A DNA stretch of 7,564 nt, taken from positions 1 through 7,564 of the forward strand of contig JAESQE010000569.1 of the NCBI GenBank assembly GCA_016765335.1, written 5' to 3'. The notes below the pieces were generated by a model. The model did no database searches. It had not been told where the DNA came from and saw only the letters and a list, made by a program, of their open reading frames with translations. A program made the translations under genes and the position numbers. Of the stretch, positions 1 through 5,273 are shown piece by piece. Each line of letters begins with the position of its first letter. Within the stretch, counting starts at the first letter, position 1. The stretch comes from Planctomycetaceae bacterium. GTDB taxonomy: Bacteria > Planctomycetota > Planctomycetia > Planctomycetales > Planctomycetaceae.

Positions 1-2084
1 TCTTCATCTGCGATCGCATTGGCGGTATCGTCTAATGCTCTCAATCGGCCTGCAATAGACCCGCGTGCAAAATTGAACTCTTCCAGTTCAGTATTGAGCC
101 TTTGATCAATGGATTCCAGTTCGGCGTTATCACCATTACTCAAGGCATCTCGCAGTCTGAAAAGCAGATCGATAATTCCCCCCGCTCTTTGTCTGTTGGT
201 ATCACTGCCCACGAAATCGACAATTCCATCTTCGCTATCGTTAATTCCCAATCCTGCTGAAACGACGTTGTCGGTAACAGTCAATGCTCCGGTTCCCGAA
301 TTATCATTTAGCGTGAATCCCTGTGTTGAAGCATTGTGAGTCAAAATTAGATTTCCAGGATCTACTGCATTCACGATGGTTAGTACATCTTGCACCGTTG
401 TTGCAGCTGCCAGGGAAATCGTTTCGGTTGATCCATCTCGACGCGTGATAATTAAGTCCGCAGTTCCAACCGGAACTCCTGCTCCCTCATTAAGAGCACT
501 CAACAAAGTCGATATTGAAGCTGCTCCGACATCACTTCCGAGAATGTCTTCATTTCCATCAACGGTTCCGTCGATCCCCAAGGCTGTCGTAATTGCGTTC
601 TCGTTGATAATCAACGATCCAGTCCCAGAATTGTCACTGATCGTAATTCCGTTGCCTGTGGTGTTCAAACTCGCAACAAGATTTCCGGTATCGAAACTGT
701 TGATTTCATCAAGAACGTCCTGAATCGTTTTTGTTCCAGTCAGCGAGATGCTGATTTCAGTGCCATCTCGCCGGGTGATATCAAGTTCGGTGACTCCATC
801 AACAGGAACTCCTTGCCCTAAGTTGAGTTCTGCCAACGGCGTTGCACTTGCCAAAGTTCTGATGCCAAGACTCGTGGCATTTAAACCGTTGTTTTCGCCA
901 ACAGAAAATCCGACACCGCTCAGACGACTAGTAATTGTCAGGCCACTGGCATCATCAGAAATACCTGCTTCCAAATCAATATCCGCAACTTTAAAAGCGT
1001 TGAACAAATCCTCAAGCGTTGTTAGTCCATCCAGGTCAATTGTTGTTGACTGGATGCCATTTTGAACAACCAGTCCGTTTCCAGCTGTTGCACCGATCCC
1101 TGTTCCATTATTTAAGTCGGCAATATTTGTGTAGATACTCAGACCTGGGTTGAGGTCAGAACCGGTAATCGATGCAGCGGCCGCTGACTTGATTCCTAAA
1201 TTTGCAGCAACTCGACTGTTCTGCACTTCATCAATGGCGACTGTTCCTGCACTGGGTGTAAAATCAAGACCATCGTCACCTACAGAGACTGTCAGATCTC
1301 CTGCAAAAGGAGCTTCGATCCTGGTGATGATATCCTGAATCGAATTTGCGGTTGTCAGATCGATGATTTCTGTTTGAGGACCTCCACCAGTGTCAACGGT
1401 GACTTCAATTGATCCCAGTGCAAGCCCTCTGCCTGCAAACAGGTCATCAATCCTGGTCCCGGCGGTAAGTAGAGGATCAAGATCTGTTCCCTGGTCCTGA
1501 GCAAAAGGCTTCAATGCGATTTCCGGATTCACATTATTAGAGAGCAAGCCATCAAACGAGACAAAGGACTTGATATCAAAAAAGTCCCCTGAAAACTGGA
1601 TGGCATCATTTACCTGATCAGCAACAAAAGGTGATGTTGTGTTATTCGAGCCACCAAATAAATAGCGTCCTCGAAAGTTGGTGTTCGCGAGATTAGTCAC
1701 TTTTTGAATTAAAGTACCCACTTCATTCGCCATCTGGAGTTTCTCGGTTGGGGAAACTAAATTTCCCAGTCCGGAGAGAATGAACGACTTGGTTTGGCTA
1801 AATACGTCTCCAATTTTCCCCATCGTATCTTCGCTCGAAGCGAGTAAAGATCGATCCACTTCCACATTCAAACTGACTTGGTCTTTTCGTTCGAGTGTTT
1901 GCTGTAACGCAAAGGTTTTAATCGCAGCCGCAGGATCATCGCCCATGTACTGAAATTGCTTACCTGTCGAAATCTGGTCCTGCAATTGCTGCAATAGTCG
2001 TGCATTAGCAGTCAGGCTATTTTGCGAGCGACTATAAATAAACGAATTCGGAATACGTCCGGGGATTATTGGTCCAAGAGACAC
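1..2084 (-). CDS. flgL: Flagellar hook-associated protein 3 (FlgL/HAP3), repeat-expanded, 3' end outside the window
   Basis: FlgL is the second junction protein between hook and flagellin filament; it is exported by the flagellar type III apparatus and assembles on top of FlgK. The frame is open from a GTG at 2084 for 694 codons to the window edge with no internal stop. Family signals are clear: the N-terminal helical region has QISTGK (residues 37-42) followed by DDPAAA (49-54), and RGRYLFGGS (138-146) matches the conserved 'GRYLFSG' block. Near the window edge, ELEEFNFARGSIAGRLRALD (about residues 664-683) is the typical C-terminal FlgL helix, so probably only a few dozen residues are missing. 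Between these lie four flagellin-IN-like repeats, making the protein more than twice the roughly 317 residues of the enterobacterial FlgL. It is the last gene of the block and lies 214 bases after flgK. The alternative, a flagellin, is less likely because of the position after flgK and the GRYLFGG motif. Confidence 0.93.
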   Translation of the reverse strand, partial: MSLGPIIPGRIPNSFIYSRSQNSLTANARLLQQLQDQISTGKQFQYMGDDPAAAIKTFALQQTLERKDQVSLNVEVDRSLLASSEDTMGKIGDVFSQTKSFILSGLGNLVSPTEKLQMANEVGTLIQKVTNLANTNFRGRYLFGGSNNTTSPFVADQVNDAIQFSGDFFDIKSFVSFDGLLSNNVNPEIALKPFAQDQGTDLDPLLTAGTRIDDLFAGRGLALGSIEVTVDTGGGPQTEIIDLTTANSIQDIITRIEAPFAGDLTVSVGDDGLDFTPSAGTVAIDEVQNSRVAANLGIKSAAAASITGSDLNPGLSIYTNIADLNNGTGIGATAGNGLVVQNGIQSTTIDLDGLTTLEDLFNAFKVADIDLEAGISDDASGLTITSRLSGVGFSVGENNGLNATSLGIRTLASATPLAELNLGQGVPVDGVTELDITRRDGTEISISLTGTKTIQDVLDEINSFDTGNLVASLNTTGNGITISDNSGTGSLIINENAITTALGIDGTVDGNEDILGSDVGAASISTLLSALNEGAGVPVGTADLIITRRDGSTETISLAAATTVQDVLTIVNAVDPGNLILTHNASTQGFTLNDNSGTGALTVTDNVVSAGLGINDSEDGIVDFVGSDTNRQRAGGIIDLLFRLRDALSNGDNAELESIDQRLNTELEEFNFARGSIAGRLRALDDTANAIADE
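243..1454 (-). repeat. Four flagellin-IN-like repeats within FlgL
   Basis: Four related units occur at about residues 211-298 (nt 1454-1191), 320-408 (1127-861), 416-504 (839-573) and 528-614 (503-243). Each has beta-rich sequence, a helix-like 'T-hhDhh--I' segment (SIQDIITRIEA, TLEDLFNAFKV, TIQDVLDEINS, TVQDVLTIVNA), then a 'GLxhxxxSG' strand, and ends in LGI. Measured between these LGI motifs, the steps are 110, 96 and 110 residues. Units 3 and 4 are the closest pair, sharing GVPV, ITRRDG, DNSGTG and LGI in exact 330-base register, and they also match at the DNA level. The pattern fits the flagellin hook IN motif family, which decorates the outer surface of HAPs and flagellins; the family name is from memory, not a search. 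Confidence 0.8.
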
Positions 2085-2094
2085 CAGATTCCTC
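2082..2094 (-). promoter_or_regulatory. flgL ribosome binding site and GTG start
   Basis: Reading the minus strand, GAGG (2094-2091) lies six bases before a GTG (2084-2082). No in-frame ATG exists between the upstream in-frame TAA, seven codons before the GTG, and the conserved N-terminal helix. This sets the start of flgL: the GTG is the only good initiator with a Shine-Dalgarno, and the resulting N-terminus (MSLGPIIPGR) precedes the conserved helix by a normal distance. Confidence 0.75.
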
Positions 2095-2123
2095 GATCTT
2101 TTTTAAAAGGCAAATTGAAGCAT

Positions 2124-2144
2124 TCAGTGATCAGTGATCAGTGA
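2124..2144. repeat. Perfect triple heptamer TCAGTGA in the flgL leader
   Basis: Three uninterrupted copies of TCAGTGA occupy 2124-2144, followed after six bases by a partial GTGA. The array lies about 40 bases upstream of the flgL start codon, between the MITE-like element and the ribosome binding site. Each junction creates the palindrome TGATCA. A short tandem array here could vary in copy number, but a change would alter only leader length, not a reading frame. Confidence 0.7.
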
Positions 2145-2180
2145 TACTTAGTGATGCCAACAGGTTTAATTTGGTATTAG

Positions 2181-2297
2181 GGAAACTCTGAAAATTGAAT
2201 TCCAGAGCTTCTTGAAGACAGTTTGGTTATTATAAGTAGTTAAAAACCCCCTCTAACTTCCCCTTCGTAAGGGGGAGAACCAATTTTCAGAGGTTCC
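2181..2297 (-). mobile_element. MITE-like palindromic element, copy 1 (between flgK and flgL)
   Basis: Bases 2202-2297 align with the reverse complement of about 7249-7342, with about 84 of 96 columns identical by hand count. The outer ends of this copy form an inverted repeat of 17 bases with 16 matches: GGAAACTCTGAAAATTG at 2181-2197 against the complement of 2281-2297. The centre holds a pyrimidine-rich stem (2257-2277). No coding capacity is present. The element begins right after the flgK stop codon (TAA at 2301-2299). No convincing target-site duplication is seen. The features suggest a small non-autonomous element; a REP-like repeat is the alternative. The strand is given by matching the gene-proximal end to the flgK side. 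Confidence 0.7.
2242..2277 (-). terminator. Possible intrinsic terminator carried by element copy 1, after flgK
   Basis: On the minus strand a nine-base-pair stem (2277-2269 with 2265-2257, one G-T pair, three-base loop) lies 20 bases after the flgK stop. It is followed by GTTAGAGGGGG and TTTTT (2246-2242). The five C bases of the first stem arm can alternatively pair with GGGGG (2251-2247), placing the T-run directly behind the stem. This resembles an attenuator or weak terminator between flgK and flgL. It may simply be a by-product of the repeat. Confidence 0.3.
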
Positions 2298-2298
2298 T

Positions 2299-3996
2299 TT
2301 AGATATTTAATAATGTTGTAAACAGTTCGTCGATGATGCTAATGATTCTGGCCGCTGCGGTGTATCCATTTTGATATTGCATGATTTTGATCGCTTCTTC
2401 ATCGATGCTCACACCAGATATCTGCTGCCGTTGTCCGAAAAGAGAAGCTCGAAAAGCATCAAATCCATCTGCCATTGCAGACTCTGCCGAGGCTGATTCT
2501 GCAATCTGCGAGGTGACGAGTAAGTAAAACTTATCGATTGAATTTCCGCTCAAAGAAGCAACGGGGTTCTCCATAAAATTTGCCAGTTTAATCGCGGTGC
2601 TATTATCACCAGGCCCTCCTCCGGTTCCCACTGCTAGTAAATCGGGGTTATCAATGATGGTCTGGTTCACTGCCATGTTGCTGGAATCATTCCCAGTGAA
2701 AAATGTGTTAATCCCCAAAGCCGCAAGTGTTCCCGAGGAATCATTTGAGAATCGAACATCGTAGCCAGTATCAGTCGTCAATTTCAGTCTTCCGAGTGTA
2801 TCAATACTCGCATTCAAATTTGAAATGGCATCCAAATCAGCCATCAAGGAATCCAATGTGGTGTCGTTGCCACCAATTCCGTCCAAGTCAATATTTATTT
2901 GTGTTGTTTGAATGGTGTCTGTTGCTGAGTCGTAAATTTTTATTTCAAAGCTGCCATGCACTGGGGAAAAATTAAGTCCTGCTTGATTCAGTACAACGTT
3001 TGACTGGTCCACAGCCGTGGCGGATGTTATGTCGGTAAAGCCACGTTGTCCTTCCCCTGAGGAATGAATCAGGTTCACTTGCTGAATCACTGCACCAGCA
3101 TATTGATCAAGTTGCGATACAAATCCACCAAGTACTTTGTCTCGCGCTTCAATTAATCCGGACAACTCTCCTTTACTCAAAGGGACATCAGCTTTGGTTC
3201 GACTGAATCGCAATTGGTTGGTTGCAACTCCTTTGTCTGCTGTTCGATATGTTTCTAAGTGTTGCACTGTTCCTTCGATAATGAGATAGTCGGAACCAGT
3301 AAACAGATCCACTTTCCCATTAGCTGCTTCGATCGATTTTACGGGGATGATTTCTGAAAGTCTGTTCATTGCAGAGAGCCTGTTGGATCTCAAAGCACCT
3401 GCATCGTTTGATGATAAGCCAGCAGATTCCATTTGAATAATACGTTTATTCAAAAATGCAATTTGATCAATCAGGGTGTTCGCTTCCTTAGCAAGTACTT
3501 CAATTTCAGAAGTGATGCCAGTTCGAACACGATCGATTTGCTCTCTGGTTGTGTTGATTGCACCAGCCAGATTCTCCCCTTGCTGAATCACAATCTGGCG
3601 ATTCGCAATCAGTTCGGGCTGATTCACCAATTCGTTGACTGATGCGACAAATTCATTCAGTTTAGACGATAAATCTCGACCGCTCAATTCAGACAAAATC
3701 AATTCCAGTTGATCGTAACCATTCACCCGAGCTGCCGCTGACCCGGCATCTGCATTTGCCTGGTGAATTTGCGACTCCAAATTCAGATCAATTTGCTGTC
3801 GAATACTGTTGACCTGGGCTCCGGTACCAAAGGTGAGGCCACCTGTTTGGTAAGACGGTGCAGTCCCCAGCGTCATGTCCTCACGAATATAATCCGGAGT
3901 ATTCGCGTTGGCAACGTTCGAACCCGCAACCTGAATTCCAGAGGTGTAAATCTCCAGAGAATTCGCGGCGGCTTGTAATGATGAAGTTAGTCCCAT
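2299..3996 (-). CDS. flgK: Flagellar hook-associated protein 1 (FlgK/HAP1)
   Basis: FlgK is the first junction protein, exported and added to the distal end of the hook before FlgL and the filament. The 565-residue product is close to the 547 residues of the enterobacterial protein. Residues 1-38 hold the conserved rod/hook/HAP N-terminus (SLQAAANSLEIYTSGIQVAG, then NVANANTPDY). The C-terminus (residues 531-564) has the matching DEEAIKIMQYQNGYTAAAR-type helix and ends in LLNI; the two ends form the D0 coiled-coil of the assembled tube. Residues 348-429 contain a unit like the FlgL repeats, ending in SGTLAALGI. The ATG at 3996 places the conserved helix at the very N-terminus. The Shine-Dalgarno is weak: GGGA lies about 10 bases upstream and AGGG almost abuts the start. 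A 139-base structured spacer separates it from flgN, its predicted chaperone. Confidence 0.96.
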   Translation of the reverse strand: MGLTSSLQAAANSLEIYTSGIQVAGSNVANANTPDYIREDMTLGTAPSYQTGGLTFGTGAQVNSIRQQIDLNLESQIHQANADAGSAAARVNGYDQLELILSELSGRDLSSKLNEFVASVNELVNQPELIANRQIVIQQGENLAGAINTTREQIDRVRTGITSEIEVLAKEANTLIDQIAFLNKRIIQMESAGLSSNDAGALRSNRLSAMNRLSEIIPVKSIEAANGKVDLFTGSDYLIIEGTVQHLETYRTADKGVATNQLRFSRTKADVPLSKGELSGLIEARDKVLGGFVSQLDQYAGAVIQQVNLIHSSGEGQRGFTDITSATAVDQSNVVLNQAGLNFSPVHGSFEIKIYDSATDTIQTTQINIDLDGIGGNDTTLDSLMADLDAISNLNASIDTLGRLKLTTDTGYDVRFSNDSSGTLAALGINTFFTGNDSSNMAVNQTIIDNPDLLAVGTGGGPGDNSTAIKLANFMENPVASLSGNSIDKFYLLVTSQIAESASAESAMADGFDAFRASLFGQRQQISGVSIDEEAIKIMQYQNGYTAAARIISIIDELFTTLLNI

Positions 3997-4030
3997 GCCC
4001 TAAGCGTCCCTGCAAAGGCGATTATTGTCT

Positions 4031-4047
4031 GTGAGAAACTTTCTCAC
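4031..4047. other. Near-perfect palindrome in the flgN-flgK spacer
   Basis: GTGAGAAACTTTCTCAC is an inverted repeat with eight complementary bases on each side of one central base; as RNA it would form a stem of about six pairs. It lies 34 bases upstream of the flgK start. No T-run follows it on the minus strand, so it does not look like a flgN terminator. It could be an operator for a dimeric regulator or an mRNA leader stem; no function is shown. Confidence 0.45.
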
Positions 4048-4055
4048 GTTTTATG

Positions 4056-4075
4056 TTTCCTCCCCCCGGAGGAAA
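4056..4075. other. Perfect eight-base-pair hairpin in the flgN-flgK spacer
   Basis: TTTCCTCC and GGAGGAAA flank a four-base loop (CCCC on the plus strand, GGGG in the minus-strand transcript). The stem is eight perfect pairs and lies nine bases from the palindrome at 4031-4047. On the transcript the distal arm contains GGAGGAAA, a Shine-Dalgarno-like sequence that would be sequestered in the stem. No start codon follows it at a usable distance, so it is not a ribosome binding site for an annotated gene. There is no terminator T-tract. Confidence 0.55.
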
Positions 4076-4135
4076 TCCACTCTTGTAAGGCCTGTTGTAC
4101 AGACCTACAATTTTCAAATGATTATTTAGACAAAT

Positions 4136-4651
4136 TCAAATCGATGCATCAAGCAATGAGCCTCCGCTCGGTTCCTGATGCATTGATGAACCATCGTGAT
4201 AAATTGAACTCTTTTTCCCACCCTGAGCAATCAGCTCCAGAATGCTGCCGTAATACTGAGAGGCCCGGTGAGTAAACACCCAGGTTCCCCAGCTGGTTTG
4301 TCGAAGCGAATCCGATAACTGACGTGCTTGTTTGAGTAACAAATCGGTTTCTGGTTCTCGATCCCAACCCAGGTGGCTACAAACCTCCTTCAATGTTTGA
4401 CCAGCAAAACCTTTACTTCGCATCTGCACCAAAAGATCTTGCCTTCGGCTCAACAACGTCTGTAATTGTTGATGCAGATTTTCTTCTTGCAGTTGAACCT
4501 CGTTTGCCTCGTCGAAATTTCGAGCCACGAGGACATCTCGTTTGTGCTTTTGTAATTCGAGTAATGATTTCTGAACACGATTCAGATCCCCCAAAAAAAC
4601 GACGACCTGATGTCGATAGTTTTCCTCATGTGTTTCCTGTACCGCAACCAT
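4136..4651 (-). CDS. flgN: FlgN-type flagellar export chaperone
   Basis: FlgN is a cytoplasmic chaperone that binds the C-terminal helices of FlgK and FlgL and delivers them to the export apparatus. This 171-residue protein is mostly amphipathic helix: long charged, glutamine- and leucine-rich segments at residues 12-76 and 103-118 suggest an antiparallel coiled coil. The segment around residues 130-151 (SQYYGSILELIAQ, then SSIY) resembles the conserved FlgN C-terminal region that contacts cargo. It is somewhat longer than the 138-residue enterobacterial FlgN because of a polar tail rich in G, S, H and E. The start is well set: AGGAG (4661-4657) sits five bases before the ATG. Placement directly upstream of flgK and flgL, its expected clients, supports the call more strongly than sequence alone, since this family is poorly conserved. 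Confidence 0.8.
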   Translation of the reverse strand: MVAVQETHEENYRHQVVVFLGDLNRVQKSLLELQKHKRDVLVARNFDEANEVQLQEENLHQQLQTLLSRRQDLLVQMRSKGFAGQTLKEVCSHLGWDREPETDLLLKQARQLSDSLRQTSWGTWVFTHRASQYYGSILELIAQGGKKSSIYHDGSSMHQEPSGGSLLDASI

Positions 4652-4661
4652 GCTTTCTCCT
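4652..4661 (-). promoter_or_regulatory. Strong ribosome binding site of flgN
   Basis: On the minus strand AGGAG is followed by five bases and the ATG at 4651. It is the best Shine-Dalgarno in the block and contrasts with the weak or absent ones at flgJ, flgI and flgH. Confidence 0.75.
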
Positions 4662-4672
4662 ACAGAAGTATC

Positions 4673-4699
4673 TCAGTTCAGCGATTATCACTGAACTGA
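4673..4699. other. Perfect nine-base-pair hairpin upstream of flgN
   Basis: TCAGTTCAG (4673-4681) and CTGAACTGA (4691-4699) are perfectly complementary around a nine-base loop. The hairpin lies 21 bases before the flgN start and just outside its ribosome binding site. It could be an operator-like palindrome or a leader stem that affects flgN translation or mRNA processing. No T-run follows on the minus strand. Confidence 0.5.
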
Positions 4700-4726
4700 A
4701 CTCAAATGATTTCAAAAAGCAGTGAC

Positions 4727-4746
4727 ATCACAACATCCTGTGTGAT
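4727..4746. other. Six-base-pair hairpin in the flgJ-flgN spacer
   Basis: ATCACA (4727-4732) and TGTGAT (4741-4746) are complementary with an eight-base loop. On the minus strand the stem is followed by GTCACTGC and then TTTTTG, so it could be a weak terminator after flgJ. The T-run is eight bases away, which makes this uncertain. Confidence 0.3.
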
Positions 4747-4765
4747 CTACTTCTCTTTATCTAGA

Positions 4766-4848
4766 ATCGGACTTTTGGGGGTCCGATCATCGGGATTGTT
4801 CCGATTATGTAAGATTTAACGGTTGTAAGGGGTCCGATTGTAACGGTT
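4766..4848. repeat. Short-repeat cluster (GTCCGAT and TAACGGTT) after flgJ
   Basis: ATCGGAC (4766-4772) and GTCCGAT (4781-4787) form a seven-base-pair stem. Related copies follow: TTCCGAT (4799-4805) and GTCCGAT (4832-4838). TAACGGTT occurs twice (4817-4824 and 4841-4848), the second overlapping the flgJ stop codon. With the hairpins at 4673-4746, most of the 195-base spacer is inverted or direct repeat. It encodes nothing recognisable and no terminator U-tract follows the stem. Confidence 0.6.
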
Positions 4849-5206
4849 AGGCAAGATACTCCAATTGCGCGCCTTCTACGGGCGAGCTGGCTTCAAGATA
4901 AGATTGGAAGTTTGGGTAAAGTGGATCAGAGAATGCTTTGCCATGTTCGCTTGCCAGGTCAGACGCAATCTGCTGATCGAGCTGTCCACGAAATGTTTCT
5001 TCTGCTTTTCCCCCGCTCATGTACTGAACTTCACTTTGAGTGCTTCGCAATGCCTTAAGCATCATGCTGAAGAATGTACCTGCAACAAAATCCTGAAAAG
5101 CCTGTTCAGTCGTCAGCGATTCTGGTTTCTTGGCAGCCTGCGATGCTTGCAGCTGCGAAACAGCAAACGCATCCTGCGAACCAGCTGAAATTGAGGAGAG
5201 AGACAT
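4847..5206 (-). CDS. flgJ: Single-domain rod-binding protein (FlgJ N-terminal type)
   Basis: This protein is expected to act in the periplasm as the rod cap or scaffold that guides assembly of rod subunits. It has 119 residues. The segment at about 36-92 (AFQDFVAGTFFSMMLKALR, then GGKAEETFRGQLDQQIA, then LASEHGKA) matches the rod-binding domain at the N-terminus of enterobacterial FlgJ: a helix with MMLKALR, a glycine-rich turn and a helix with F-x-x-x-L-D-Q-Q. The muramidase domain of the 313-residue enterobacterial protein is absent. A single-domain form is known in several lineages, where a separate enzyme opens the peptidoglycan. No signal peptide is visible, as expected for type III export. 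It follows flgI by 67 bases. No Shine-Dalgarno is visible before the ATG, but the start is supported by the MSLSSI N-terminus and the lack of a better upstream choice. Confidence 0.88.
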   Translation of the reverse strand: MSLSSISAGSQDAFAVSQLQASQAAKKPESLTTEQAFQDFVAGTFFSMMLKALRSTQSEVQYMSGGKAEETFRGQLDQQIASDLASEHGKAFSDPLYPNFQSYLEASSPVEGAQLEYLA

Positions 5207-5273
5207 GGCTGTTTATTCAAGACAAAAAATGGGGGATCATATTGGAAGAACAATTGAAAATGATCTGAATATA

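Noticed and set aside
109..1338. Four open frames of 62-115 codons on the plus strand
   Set aside because: They are antisense to the flgL repeat region, have no ribosome binding sites and no recognisable products. The minus frame is open throughout and carries family motifs.
2229..2234. TATAAT on the minus strand upstream of flgL, inside element copy 1
   Set aside because: A perfect -10 hexamer, but the base stretch 17 upstream (GTTAGA) is a poor -35 and the region is A/T-rich repeat DNA. Not strong enough to list as a promoter.
2124..2297. CRISPR array
   Set aside because: The repeats are a 7-base tandem and a single palindromic element; there are no regularly spaced direct repeats with unique spacers.
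3997..4135. Sigma-28 or sigma-54 type promoter upstream of flgK
   Set aside because: No TGGC-N8-TTGC and no convincing TAAA-N15-GCCGATAA type pattern was found by reading the minus strand of this spacer.
4684..4715. TTGAAA and GATAAT upstream of flgN as a promoter
   Set aside because: The spacing is 20 bases and the -10 lies within the loop and arm of a hairpin. Too weak to call.
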